A stretch of DNA of 64,000 nt from Acanthosepion pharaonis (GCA_903632075.3 CAHIKZ030001201.1:7501-71500), one strand, 5' to 3'. Shown: positions 35,407 through 45,882, counted from the first letter of the stretch. The notes: generated by a model from the sequence alone, not told the origin. Translations and numbers: made by a program.

Positions 35407-35410
<4 letters not shown>
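34436..35410. other. No gene; possible Helitron 3' end at 34766-34825
   Basis: The piece tttgggaagcgatagcaagc, gggcacagcctgctagtga contains a short GC-rich stem (agcggg/cctgct) followed by CTAGT, the layout of Helitron 3' termini. No coding nearby. The rest is AT-rich. Confidence 0.35.

Positions 35411-35464
<54 letters not shown>
35411..35464. repeat. (TA)n microsatellite
   Basis: About 27 TA units directly abutting a Tc1-like end, fitting the TA target preference of that superfamily. Confidence 0.95.
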
Positions 35465-35465
<1 letters not shown>

Positions 35466-35466
<1 letters not shown>

Positions 35467-35650
35467 CAGGCAAAAATGTTTGAGACCACTTTTCATTTCT
35501 TTAAAAACCCACCTTAAAATGAGATACTTTTGTTAAGTAAAAGATAAAATTTCAATAACTATTTTGTAGTCACTTTTATTTTTCAGTCTTTTCTCCAGGC
35601 TCCTCTTACTACCAAAACGTTCATCTGTCCACAATACATTTTGCTAAATT
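35466..35650 (-). pseudogene. Tc1-like transposon end with a scrap of transposase
   Basis: The outer end acaggcaaaaatgtttgaga ccacttttca resembles Tc1-like terminal repeats (tgaaaagtggtctcaaacat on the minus strand). The minus strand near 35645-35605 reads NVLWTDERFGSKRS, matching the block around the second catalytic Asp of Tc1 transposases (VLWSDExxFxxxGSxxR). Most of the element is deleted, and at 35650 it passes into a satellite scrap and an RTE-type LINE. Confidence 0.55.
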
Positions 35651-35676
35651 GGGGAGCCTGAGCGCATACACCCCGA
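35651..35676 (-). repeat. Satellite-derived filler of ~25 bp
   Basis: ggggagcctgagcgcataca cccc matches the ggggagcctgagtgcgtaca acccc word of the array unit at 34286-34310, isolated at the junction of two unrelated transposons. Confidence 0.5.
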
Positions 35677-36745
35677 TATATTCTCGCCATCTGACAAGAA
35701 TGTCATTTGGAACTCTGAGTAACTCTTTGCCATTCTGAGTTAGTAAAGGAGTTTCCAGAGAGGAAGTTGGCCCATAAACTACTCATAACAAGCTATGCAG
35801 AAATTTTGTATTGTTAAATTCGGATGCAGATTGAATCTATACTGAACATTTTACTTCACCTCCTTGTACAAGGTTTCATTCTTACTCATTTCTGGTCCTC
35901 CTCTAAGCACTCTGGGTAGTGCTAGATTATTTTCATTCAATAGCATCTGAAGTTCTTCATCATTTTCATCAAAAAAGTATTGATGTTTTCTTTCACCTAA
36001 ACATAGAACATCATTGGAGATGCCATAAACAGATGATTTGAACTCTTCCCAAGAATCATTGCATTGAATGTTATCTATTCTCTTCATTAGCTCCTCCTTA
36101 ATAACATACTCTTTCAGATGAGCCATATTCTATTCCTTCAAAATGGTTACACACTTAGTTCTTACTCTCAGTTTTATAAGAAATACTTTTGATTGAACAA
36201 GACAATGGTCAGTCCATTTAGCTTCCTGCACTTTTTAACTCCATGCTTTTCACTTGCATCCTGTATTCTCTAATACTTGTCAACACAAACATTGAAGTAA
36301 TCAAGTATGAAAAATTTATCAGTATGAGGGATCTTGTGGACATGCTCATTTAGTGAGAGATAAAACACAATTTTTTCATCTTCAGTACATCTAGTTGGAG
36401 TGTAGGCACTCACTAAAATAATAAATATGTTGTTACAGTCTTATTGATATTAGGTGATCACTAAATCTACATGGAATTCTCCCATCTTAGGCACTATGGA
36501 ATTCTTCACTACAAGCATTACATCAGTTTTCCTCTTACACCCTTCTGCTTTTTTACTCCAATAAAAGATGTAGCTACCATATTATTCTGTGAAGTACCTT
36601 TCTCCCTCCAAATAGTCTTGTTTCAAACAAGGCCATTACATTGACATTGTATCACTGTAGCTCTTTTGCTACAAATGCTGAGCTTCGTTCAGGTTGTGTT
36701 CTACTGGCTTCAGAATCTAGAAACATCAAGATATTCAGCAACCAA
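35677..36745 (-). pseudogene. RTE-type LINE: endonuclease and linker region, decayed
   Basis: The minus strand from 36745 gives RTQPERSSAFVAKELQ, then NVMALFETRL (start of an APE-type endonuclease), much frameshifted, then WTDHCLVQSK near 36210 (the endonuclease end block). From 36126 to 35851 an open frame of 91 codons reads MKRIDNIQCNDSWEEFKSSV and GERKHQYFFDENDEELQMLL, the linker before the reverse transcriptase in RTE-type elements. After a stop, an LLTQNGKELLRVPNDILVRW-like piece ends at 35677. The polymerase is missing. The family nicks target DNA and primes cDNA synthesis there; this copy cannot. Confidence 0.75.
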
Positions 36746-36924
36746 TATTCAAAGGGTTAAACTTTTTTGCTGTAGCTGGATGACAACTGAACCTAGACTG
36801 AGGTAAACTGGTATACCTACTAGGCTAAACTCTTTCACTATTTATTCCAGAGACTTTATTACCATTAGTCTGCAAGTTTTCATAAGTCTTTTGAGATGTT
36901 AAAAGAGATCAAGCAATACCTTTG
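36746..36924. other. Short spacer
   Basis: No feature recognised. Confidence 0.5.
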
Positions 36925-37830
36925 TAAGTGCAAAAATCTTGTCTTTCCAATCCTTTGATTAACTTAAACACATTTCCTCACAGGTTTTTTAATGTACATT
37001 TCATTTTTCAAGTCGTTTCCACTATGAAATTTATTTTTCACACTCCTTTTCTTAAAAAAATTTCCGTTTCAAGGATCTTATTCATAATGAGCTTTTCCAG
37101 GCAAAGGTCAGCCCTAATACATATTTGTCTTATATGTATTATCATTAAAAAGCCTTTCTTTTTTTTACATGTTTATCCTTAATGAGTTTTCATTTTCAAA
37201 AGTTTTCTCCTTAATGATCCTTCTTTTTTAAATTTCTTAACGTCTTTTTACTTTCAAATGCCTTATCCAAAATGAATTTTCCTTATTCATTCTCATTGAA
37301 ACTTTCCATCTTATTCTTAAGTAGTCTTTTGACTTAAATGTCTTGATGAGTTCTTAATTTATTTTATTTTTTAGTGTCCTATCTTTGAAATATTTCCTTT
37401 CACCCATGTCATCCTTCAAAGAGTCTTTCCAATCACGTCTTATCTTTAACATGCTTTTCCAGGTATCCTTAGAGTGATTTTCATCTTACACATCTTTCAA
37501 ACTTTATTTTCACAGTTCTTATCTTTACCGAATCTTCCTTTTCATATGTCTTATCCTTATCAGTCATTTCATTTTGCTGTAAGGCTTATTTTTCACATAC
37601 CTATTCATAATGGACCTTTTCTTCCCCTGTCTTACCAAGTTACCATTAACTAATTTTTCTTTTTAAACATTTTATTTTTAAAGAGTCTTTCTGTTTACGC
37701 ATCTTACATTCTCATTTTTTTTTCACAGTTCTATCTGAAATATGCCTTTCGTTTTGCACACCTTATCCTCAGAAAGTCTTTCTATTCACATGTCTTATCC
37801 TTTCTGTGTTCTATTCAACAATCAGCCAGA
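36925..37830 (+). repeat. Degenerate ~33-38 bp minisatellite, block 1
   Basis: A loose unit of the form ttttcacacgtcttatcctt aacgagcctttc recurs throughout, for example ttcaaggatcttattcataa (37067), tacatgtttatccttaatga (37165), tcacatgtcttatcctttct (37785). All copies lie in the same orientation. Similar blocks are at 42095-42725 and 44610-45570. Confidence 0.7.
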
Positions 37831-38952
37831 CTCATTCCAAAACTAATAAATAAAATTCCTTGTTTTTTTTATGTGGCATTGCTGTTGACACTGCCTCTAG
37901 CTAATATTTAAACAACAGTTCACGCCAAAATTAGGTCTCTACTTTCTCTCTTTTAATCAATAAATAAATGTCTAGGGAGCTCTCTGTGATAAGGGGTGTC
38001 TATCAATCATCATCAAAGATCAATTTCTTTAAATTCATTCTGCCTTAGTAAGAAAGCTTTGTACCTTCACAAATACACACCCCATTAGTATTGAGCATTT
38101 ATTATTATGAAATTTAAATTTTGATTTTTTACGAACAACTTTATTCTTCCTTTCAGAAATTTATTGAAATGTTGTTTCCTAGTTAAAATGGTGTTTCCTT
38201 TTCCTAATTAGCCTTATTGCATTAGAGAATTTTGCCTAAAGCTTATTTGCCATTTTTCCATTGATTTTCATGCATTTTAGTTTTTGTTAAAGACTGTGGG
38301 GTCACTCATATGATACCAGCAGGGAGGGTCTTGTATTCACAGGAATAAAAAACATACAAAGAAATAACACTAAAAGCATGTTAAATTGTACTGGTGTGTG
38401 TGTGTATTTTAGTTATATGTGTTTTAATGTTATGCGATAAAGGAAGAAAGTCACTTTGTCTTATGACAAGCAAGGTGCCGAGAAGAGGAAATGGACGTCT
38501 TGACGTCTTTGAAGGTCGATAGCAAAGAGAGTTCGGCGTTTATTTTCGTGAAGAATCCGTTTCTCAAGCAGGAAATTTGGGCGAACTTATTATTTTGGTT
38601 TTATTTATTTTATTTTAAACAAAGTTATTATTATTATTACTATTATTAATAATAATAATAATGATGATGTTCCAACAAGACATTGCTTTTCGTAAATGCC
38701 ATATCTTTGGGATTAATAGATTTTATCGCTGAATTTATAATTATAGTATAGCCCAAATAAAAAATAATATTAAAAAAAGACAATGGTAAAGTAAACTCTG
38801 ATGGAAGATATATAATCCTAAAAATTGCATGAGTTACGTTGAACACTTCCACCGTCAACCAAAACTGACATAAAACAGACACATTGATTGGTTAGCATAT
38901 ATCAATCACTACACTCCTAAAATAACTGGAATACAAGATTCGCGCCAACTTC

Positions 38953-38957
<5 letters not shown>
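37831..38957. other. No gene recognised
   Basis: AT-rich with a short palindromic tggacgtcttgacgtctt near 38491 and an (ATT/AAT)n patch at 38625-38665. The minus-strand frame 38646-38882 has no domain. Confidence 0.45.

Positions 38958-39002
<45 letters not shown>
38958..39002. repeat. (TC)n microsatellite
   Basis: About 22 TC units. Confidence 0.95.
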
Positions 39003-39004
<2 letters not shown>

Positions 39005-39304
39005 TCAAGGCGTGGAAAGGAAGCTAGTCATACTGGTTTATCTCATGACCACCAAGTTGAAGCAAAAAGATTCCATGTGGACGTGACTCTATGGAATATT
39101 AGACTATCAAGTTTTAATGAAAAAAAAAACACACACACACATGGAAATGAAAAGAATCATATTGAAACCACCCTACACATACCAAGTTGGAGAGAAAAGA
39201 AACCCAGCAAAGGAATTGCCATTTTTTTTTCACGTCCAGTGACAATATAACCGACCTCACTACACAGTCTTGTATTATCTCCTTAAATAATTAATATGGT
39301 AAAA
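39003..39304. other. No gene recognised
   Basis: Moderately GC-richer sequence leading to the minus-strand open frames; nothing identified. Confidence 0.4.
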
Positions 39305-39661
39305 CTAGCCAGCCTTCGAAAGGATGGACGCAACAGGGCTCCAGTTAACGGTCGGAACCAAAGCAAACATTGAATATCTTGTATAGCTTATCCGCCTAAC
39401 TGAATGAACCAGGAGAGAACTTTTCCACGGATCTATCCACAAGCCAACAAGTTTACATTGGTTAATTCTGGCCCCTATCACGATATCATAAAAATCACCT
39501 CCTTTATTGACCTCCACAGTTTCGGTATTAGTACTACAAGAGTGTAAACAGAATGCCTGGCTGAGGTGATGGCGCCAGGTAGGGCTCAGTTTATCCTCAA
39601 CCTGCGCAAGAAGGTCTCCAACACAAAGACATGAACGGAAGCGGATAACCTTGACGAACAA
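39305..39661 (-). CDS. Unassigned 118-codon open frame, possible exon
   Basis: Not recognised. The frame contains LAQVEDKLSPTWRHHLSQAF, EVNKGGDFYDIVIGARINQC and RRISYTRYSMFALVPTVNWS, a mixed composition with no low complexity and more CpG than surrounding DNA. The start used is TTG, so if it is coding it is an internal or terminal exon. It lies 90 bases downstream of the candidate terminal exon at 39753-40019 on the same strand. It could equally be the sense or antisense shadow of an old retroelement. Confidence 0.25.
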   Translation of the reverse strand: MFVKVIRFRSCLCVGDLLAQVEDKLSPTWRHHLSQAFCLHSCSTNTETVEVNKGGDFYDIVIGARINQCKLVGLWIDPWKSSLLVHSVRRISYTRYSMFALVPTVNWSPVASILSKAG

Positions 39662-39752
39662 ATCGGAACAACAAGATAAACTTCGATCTTACTTCAATCA
39701 CAATATTTGAATTTTCCCTGATTCATAATCATTCAGTATGAGAGTCATTTTT

Positions 39753-40019
39753 AATCGTGACTTAACGCGTCTTCCATCATTTTCCATATCACCCGATACG
39801 CCCAGGCCAATCCATGTAACTGTTCACGGTCGCTGACCATTTCAAAATTCTGAAGACTCAAGTTCTTGAAATTCTGCGGTTGATTTTTTTTTCCAAGTAT
39901 GCATGGGTCGATATGACAGATATATTCTCTTGACATTTTTCTATATTCCTCCTTCTGAATGGTTGCTCCTCGTCGGAGCTTCTGACAGAGGGGCTGCGGT
40001 GTCTTTTTGATTTTGTAAG
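39753..40019 (-). CDS. Candidate 3'-terminal exon of an unidentified host gene
   Basis: On the minus strand a pyrimidine-rich ttaccattttccctttag at 40020-40037 is a good splice acceptor. From there about 88 codons are open to a TAA at about 39753. The reading includes KIKKTPQPLCQKLRRGATIQ, EEYRKMSREYICHIDPCILG, NFEMVSDREQLHGLAWAYRV and ends IWKMMEDALSHD. The composition is protein-like (balanced, amphipathic C-terminal helix) with no transposon motif. Function unknown. No AATAAA is evident soon after the stop. This is the best host-gene candidate in the window, but it is unproven without transcript data. Confidence 0.4.
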
Positions 40020-40134
40020 CTAAAGGGAAAATGGTAAAGCGAGGTTCAAAGAAGTGGTTGCATGATAGGTACACATATGTAACAGGTGATTGTGAAATAT
40101 ATGAGGGTGATGAAACAAGTCACGCTGGACTTGC

Positions 40135-40328
40135 TTTTTTCTTTCTTTTTTAATGTCTCTGCGACCAAAGAAGCGGCAATCTGGTCTATAGCATGTCTTG
40201 GGTGCTACTTCTTTAGTCTTCACCGGTAGTGGAGAAGTTGGTATTGCAGAAGAAAAAGTTTCTGCAACAACCTTGTTCCAATAGGTTTCTCTCTGCCTCA
40301 ACCTCGTCTTCCTGCTCTTTCTGTACAA
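40135..40328 (-). CDS. Candidate upstream exon of the same unidentified gene
   Basis: The minus-strand frame reads YRKSRKTRLRQRETYWNKVV, SSAIPTSPLPVKTKEVAPKT and CYRPDCRFFGRRDIKKERKK. It is basic, with two Cys near CYRPDC, and is followed at about 40133 by a gcaagt that could be a GC-type donor. An in-frame TAG sits just before the first codon used (a TTG), so the exon start is uncertain. A ~115-base intron would join it to 40019-39753. No known domain recognised. Confidence 0.3.
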
Positions 40329-40330
40329 CT

Positions 40331-40699
40331 ACCACTCTCCTTCAGATCCCCTCGGTGTTGCCCCAATCTTTTTTGGTGATGAAGTTGTTTTGAGAAATCG
40401 TAAGAATCAAGATGAATCTGGCCGGCTAAACAGTTTGCCCTAAAATGTAAGCTTTAAGGAGTTGAACAAACTAGCCATGTTACCAGCATATCGACTATCG
40501 ACATCCAAATAGATGGCAATGGAGCATCAACAAGTTTTAAGTAAATATTCCATGCTTGTTGCATTTTTAAATCTTTTCCTTTTCTTCTTCTTTTTTTTTT
40601 TTTTTTTGTTCTTTTCTAATTGGTACATCCTTTTGTGATTTTGTTCCATAATTTTTTCTTTTTTAATTTCTTTCTTTCGTTGCGGACGTATGATGAACC
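40331..40699. other. Possible 5' flank of the minus-strand gene candidate
   Basis: Mixed composition with pyrimidine runs (T-run at 40590-40606). No promoter motif identified with confidence. Confidence 0.3.
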
Positions 40700-41030
40700 T
40701 GTTTTAGGTCGGAAAACACGTGTCTCCAGGTATATTTATCCAACAACAATATGGCGGACTCAGAATATGAGTCCGGATAATAAAATAAAAACGTAAGAAA
40801 CTATATATAAACAAACTATACTGTATGTATTAACAAAACAAAGGTATACATAGACAATTGAAGATTGTTGCGTGTGATAAAACAATGAACATTTAAACCA
40901 TTGAATTGTTTGAGTGTGTGAAGTTGTGAAAGTGAAGAGAAAGGTGCTGGAGCGCATGCGTGCATGTGTGTACGTGCGTGGGTATTCTCCAGTGGGGAAA
41001 GCGTTTTTTCTCTTTCGACTTACATCTTAC
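40700..41030 (+). repeat. LTR-like dispersed repeat, copy A
   Basis: Landmarks in order are acacgtgt, aatatggcggactc...gagtccgg (a small hairpin), tgtatgtattaacaaaacaa, a (TG)-rich part and tattctccagtggggaaagc. The same order occurs at 45575-45930 in direct orientation. The sequence is diverged, and no protein-coding interior is left between the two. Confidence 0.5.
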
Positions 41031-41544
41031 CATCCCTTAGTGAAATAGGAAAAAAAGGCGATGGCAGTGAATGATACTCCTATTTATAGGCTTAAGGTAC
41101 GTCCTCTAGTGGCTTTTTTTTTTTTTAGGAAAGTGAGGTAACTCCACACCTCTTATATCTTGGTGGTTTTTCTTCATTTTCCTTTGTATTTATTTATTTT
41201 TACTTTTTTCTTTTTGGCTATTTTTCTGAACCCTTCTTTATCGTCTATTAAAAAATAGAAAGAAAAATAAATAAAAACAAACCTACTCTGCATGAGCGGT
41301 TGTTGGTTGTGCCAACCCGGATAAATCCAGTCTAGTACAGTCTAATAAATATTCTTTTTATCTCTGAAAATAAAAAGAAATTAAAACACTAGTGAAAATG
41401 ACAGGCGGTTGGTCTCACCCTACGTCCGAACATCAACGCAAGTAGAGAATGGTACACATCTGTTCTGTCTTTTTCTGTAGCTATTTATCGGGGCAAGGTC
41501 GCTCACAGAAGCTTACTTTTGAAAGACGCGGACGTCATTGCTAT
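41031..41544. other. No gene recognised
   Basis: T-rich stretch, then CpG-containing sequence around 41400-41530. Not identified. Confidence 0.4.
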
Positions 41545-41890
41545 TTTTAAAAAATCTTTACACCCTACACAAAGCAATAAAGCCACTAAGAAGCAAGGAA
41601 TTACTAGGTGTTGGTAAATATGAGAAAAAAATTACACTATTAAGGAGAGAACAATAAAAGAACAAGAATTAAGAAGACAGAAAATAACGATTTACATTGC
41701 ATTTAAATTTTTGAAGATCAAAGTTGACTGGGGAGCAAAAAATCGGAAGAGAGCTCCACGGGTGAGAAGTGCGATAGAAGAAACTATTAGCATAGAACTT
41801 GCGGTTACATCGAGTCATTTCAACTGTAAAATGATGAGAACTTTCTGCCTCTCCCGATTCGAACTCCACCGACTTATTTTATGCAATCCT
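41545..41890 (-). pseudogene. Non-LTR LINE C-terminus and 3' tail
   Basis: The minus-strand frame 41869-41669 reads HHFTVEMTRCNRKFYANSFF, RTSHPWSSLPIFCSPVNFDL and QKFKCNVNRYFLSS, the best-preserved version of this C-terminal block in the window. The 3' tail continues to about 41545 through ttctttattgttctctcctt-like sequence and tggctttattgctttgtgta ggg. It serves as the intact comparator for the LINE split at 55133/55680. The 5' part is missing and the pogo-like MITE lies 29 bases away. Confidence 0.8.
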
Positions 41891-41918
41891 ATTCATAACG
41901 CACTTTTTTTTCATACTA

Positions 41919-42089
41919 CAGTGTAACCCGGATATAAGAGAGTTGTCGGGACCGGAGAAGAAGTCTCTTATATCCGGGTTTCTCTTATATCCGGGTTTGG
42001 TCTATTTTGTTTAGGCAACACAGGCTCTAATTTGGGACCAGAGAAAATCTCTCTTATACCCGGGCTTCTCTTATATCCGGGTTACACTG
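41919..42089. mobile_element. 171 bp pogo/Tigger-like MITE
   Basis: Ends are perfect inverted repeats over about 20 bases (cagtgtaacccggatataag at 41919 against cttatatccgggttacactg ending at 42089), flanked by TA on both sides. Inside, cttatatccggg recurs several times as subterminal repeats. CAGT-type ends plus TA duplication fit the pogo/Tigger group. There is no coding capacity, so it would need a transposase in trans. Confidence 0.85.
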
Positions 42090-42094
42090 TATTT

Positions 42095-42725
42095 ATCCAA
42101 ATTTTCCATTCACAATTCTTATGCTTAAAGACAGAGTCTTTTGTTTCCCACGTCTGATCCTATACGAAGTTTATTACCCACAGTCTTTTTTGTAACATGA
42201 TTCTTTTTCGTACTAGTTATTATCAGCACGTTTCTCTATTCACATTCCTATGTTAAACGAACCTTTCGTTTTATTTACACGTGTTATCCTTTAACATGCA
42301 TATTTCGCGCTTGTTATCCTTACTAAGACTTTACTACCGTATGTCTTCTTATCTTTAACTTGTTTTTCTTTTCACACGTCTAATTTTTAATTAGCCTTTC
42401 TCTCAGGTCCTCTTCTTAACTAGTCTTTTCTTTCACACGCCATATCGTTAACTAGCTGTTTTGTGTCACACTGCTTATTTTTATCGGGTGTTTTCATTAC
42501 TTTGTTTTGCCCGTGGTTTTTATTTTGTACGTCTTATCATGAACAAGCTTTTTTGTTCCTAGGTCTTACCTTTTACGATCTTTTCCTTTCTCAGTTCGAA
42601 TACTTAACAAGGTTTTACATCCACACGTCATATTCTGATACACTTCGTATCTTAACAACATTTCTGTTTCACACTTCTTATTTTTAACAACGCCTTTCCT
42701 ATCCTATGCCTTTATCCTTCACTAA
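42095..42725 (+). repeat. Degenerate ~33-38 bp minisatellite, block 2
   Basis: Same unit as block 1: cccacgtctgatcctatacg (42149), acacgtgttatcctttaaca (42277), ttcacacgtctaatttttaa (42373), tttcacacgccatatcgtta (42431), tccacacgtcatattctgat (42620). Confidence 0.7.
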
Positions 42726-43265
42726 CCCATAATAAATCTCTAGACCATCCATAAACACACTGGGTTTCTTTTAAATGCAGTTCATGATACAAAAATGATG
42801 AGTTAACAATGTTATCCATTTTATTATTAATTACACATTTGAATTAATTTGTATTTAAAAACGGTAAAAGAAGCTTTATTGTTCCAATGAGGCTTCATAG
42901 TTAACACATTGCGTGGAAATTTGGAGGAATAATTTAAAAGAGGTATAGACTTTTTCAGAATAATAAGTATATTTTTTTTACTAATTATTAATTAAGAATA
43001 AGTACAAAAGTTTCCGGTCCGAAAACGAATGAAAAGCACCAAAAATGCCTTAATGCAAATATATCCTGATTTAAAGTATGAAAATGAATTATTTTACGAC
43101 ATCAATAGATATATGTTTTATATCTTTACATTTATCTTCCATAAAATGTAATTTGAATACAAAATTAATAATTAATGCTAAAGACGGTTAAAGAAGGTTT
43201 AATGTTCTACTGGGCTTCATGGTATTGCGCGAAAATTTGGAGTAATAGCTGTTATAGACAAGCGT
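42726..43265. other. No gene; internal duplicated phrase
   Basis: gaggcttcatagttaacaca ttgcgtggaaatttggagga (42889) and gggcttcatggtattgcgcg aaaatttggagtaat (43212) are two diverged copies of the same phrase about 320 bases apart. No coding. Confidence 0.45.
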
Positions 43266-43549
43266 ATGGTTGCAAGAAAGAAATACAACAACAGTAGAAA
43301 TAGATTTACGTGGTTTATTTCAACAGGAACGTAAGGGTTTAGGACAGCTACCTTGGTGTGGTAAAGTTCATAAGCCGGCTTTCGGATCTAGGTCGATCTC
43401 TCATAGTAGTTCACACATGTCGACAGTGGTTGACGCTCTCTTGCTGACAGCTGCTAAACGTGACCGGTCTCCTTTGTGGCCACCTGTTGACAATATTCAG
43501 TCACCCCCCCACGAGGGTGTCATGTGGCACAAGGCCTTTTTAACGTGGG

Positions 43550-43725
43550 CATCCCGAGCCATTAGGCTCGGCCAAAAAATAGCCCATTTGAACCCGTATA
43601 AACGGGTTCTGGGCCGGTTTTACCTCCCCGAAGGAGACTCCACCCTTCGGCGCAGCCTCCCTCGGGCTCCTCCCGCCCGCAGGAAGAGAGTTGAACCGAA
43701 CAATCGCTCAAGAGTTGAGCGAATG
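43550..43725. repeat. Cluster of four short hairpins within the solo LTR
   Basis: Self-complementary words follow one another: cccgagccattaggctcgg, acccgtataaacgggt, gaaggagactccacccttc (imperfect), and gctcaagagttgagc. In minus-strand RNA they would form a structured leader. Confidence 0.7.
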
Positions 43726-43754
43726 ACCCTGCTGACTGCTGCTGAACTTCCCTG

Positions 43755-43770
43755 TGACCCCTTTTATAGC
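43755..43770 (-). promoter_or_regulatory. TATA box of the solo LTR
   Basis: gctataaaaggggtca on the minus strand, followed about 25-35 bases later by cagcagcagtcagcag, where initiation would be expected. This is an inference from spacing. Confidence 0.5.
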
Positions 43771-43922
43771 GTTTTTTAATGGCTTAACAGGCTCGAGAAA
43801 CGAAGCGAGTATAATTAGGAGGGAAGCATTTTTATTGGACGAAAAATAGAGCACTTTAATTATTATTTTATTTTTCGACCGGAACACGTGTGTCGGAAAC
43901 ATTTGTAAAGAAAGTTAATGGT

Positions 43923-44329
43923 CATTTTGTGACGGGGCTTTGTCCCGTTCACATCCGGTTCTCGCTCTTGAGTATTTGCCTGTAAATCAGCCGAGATATG
44001 TCATTTTATTTTATAACATAGCTTAAAACAGGTGTAGTCTTTTTTAAAATGATATATAAAGTATATTTTTATTCTTATTCTTTCTTCGCATTTATTTCAA
44101 AATACGTAACGGCAGCAAATCAGCGTGCATCTTTTTATTTACCATCAAGTCATGTAACATATATAGCCTCTTCACCTTTCAAGTAGTTGTTTATTAAAAA
44201 AAAGTTCTAATGTAGTGTAGCGAAAGTTATAAATATCTGCTGTGTTATGCATAATTAAATTTATTTAATAATGTTGTTATAATGCATTATGAGGGTTTAT
44301 TATATTTCACACCCATAATAGTTGGAATG
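43923..44329. other. No gene recognised
   Basis: AT-rich; a small inverted word acggggctttgtcccgt at 43932. Nothing else. Confidence 0.45.
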
Positions 44330-44600
44330 TAATATGCAAGTGTTTGTTTATATACGCGGATTGATATAAGAATCTGTATCAAAAATAAATATCGAATTTC
44401 CTAATCAAATTGCCATAAAAACAGAAAAAACGGCTCTAACTTGAGGACCGTTTGTTTAATTTAATGAAATTTGGCACTGCACACGGCAGGAGTTCAAGGT
44501 ACAACATACTCCTAAATTGGTTAGGGTATTATATAAGCTGTATCTCTTAAACACACATTCATACATACAAGATTAGAGTTTTTTTAGTATTATACAGATA
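44330..44600 (+). mobile_element. Possible Helitron-like segment
   Basis: cggctctaacttgaggaccg tttgtttaatttaatgaaat ttggcac is a phrase I associate with non-coding parts of Helitron-like elements in invertebrates. No termini or coding found, so the call is weak. Confidence 0.3.
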
Positions 44601-45574
44601 TATTTTAGGAACATCTCCATTGATACGTCTTATTTACTACGAGGCTTTCCACCCAAAAGTTTTAACAAAAATGAGTTATCTGTTTTACAAATATTACCCC
44701 AATAATGCTCATTTTTCCTAACGCCATTCTTAACAATTACTTCATTTTGCGCGTCTTGTCTTTGTTTGAAGCGTGTTATTCATAATGATCCTTTCTTTTC
44801 ACACATCTTATCCCTAACAAACCTTTCCTTTCTGACGTTTTATATTTAACGAACGATTTATTTGAAATGTCTTATCGCAAGTGAACCTTTCTTTTCAGAG
44901 GTCCTATTCTTTACAAGCCTTTTGTTTGACATGAGAGCTTTTCATATCACAGATCTTATTCTTAACGAGTCTTTTGTTTGAAACATGTCATCTTTAACGA
45001 GGTTTTCTTTTCAAGTCCATTGCCATTAACGATCCTTTCATGTTATACGTCTTATCTATGGTGATTGCTCATATAGAAACAAATAAAAATTAGTGTCAAA
45101 TTCCGTTCTCATGATTGGTGGAAAATAATCCAAGAGTGAGGTTTTTTTCAGAACGTTGCTTTTTGTATTACCCTGAGCCAGAAGCAGCGTCGCCATAATC
45201 AAGGCTCAGAACCAAGGCTTATAAAAAAAATTGCATCCGAATTCCACATTGGTTGATTATGTATTTGCCTGTAGGTATTGGTAAGGGGCAGAGGTTTGTA
45301 TTTTTTTTCCGATTTTTTTATATGTCTTTAACTAGCATTATTTTAGATATCCTATCCTTAAGTAGACTTTTATTTCACATGGCTTATTCATAAAAAGGTT
45401 TACTTTTGGTAGGGATTACCTAAATATTCATAAGTTTTATCCTCTACGAGCTTTTTGTTTCACACGTCTTATCCTAAACAAAACTTTCATTTCAGGCGTA
45501 TTTCCCTAGACAAGTCTTTCATATTTCTTTCCCATAACGAGCTTTTCCATTGATATGTCTTATCCTTGTAGCAG
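44601..45574 (+). repeat. Degenerate ~33-38 bp minisatellite, block 3
   Basis: Units such as cacacatcttatccctaaca (44798), atcacagatcttattcttaa (44953), ttcacacgtcttatcctaaa (45459) and gatatgtcttatccttgtag (45552). A non-repeat insert lies at about 45070-45330. Confidence 0.65.
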
Positions 45575-45812
45575 ATCGTGGGTTTACGTGTTGGTAAATT
45601 ATGAACACGTGTATGGCTCAAAGTCCACTACAAGAATATGACGGACTCAAGTTGAGTCCAACCAAAGAAATGTAAAGAAAACAAACAAGGCCGATATATA
45701 TGTAGAAACAAGCATATGTATTAAACAACAAAATTTACAATGGACAAATACATTATCATGTGTGTTTGTGCGTGAATGTAAAGAGTTCGTGTTTTGATGA
45801 ATGTTCGTACGT

Positions 45813-45882
<70 letters not shown>

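Larger units (their letters stand above)
43271..43917 (-). mobile_element. Probable solo LTR
   Basis: The 647 bp block is flanked by ATGGT at 43266-43270 and 43918-43922, a 5 bp target duplication. On the minus strand it begins ta(a)ctttc and ends ...tcttgca, close to the TG...CA rule with a G-to-A change at the start. A TATA box (gctataaaaggg) lies near 43769-43760 and AATAAA near 43319-43314, 45 bases before the end, in the order U3-R-U5. It is far more GC- and CpG-rich than its flanks. No internal retrotransposon sequence adjoins, as expected after recombination between LTRs. The plus-strand 169-codon frame over it is antisense and starts from TTG. Confidence 0.55.

Noticed and set aside
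43270..43779. Longest open frame in the window (169 codons, +)
   Set aside because: It starts from TTG, runs antisense across a probable solo LTR with hairpins, and shows no domain.
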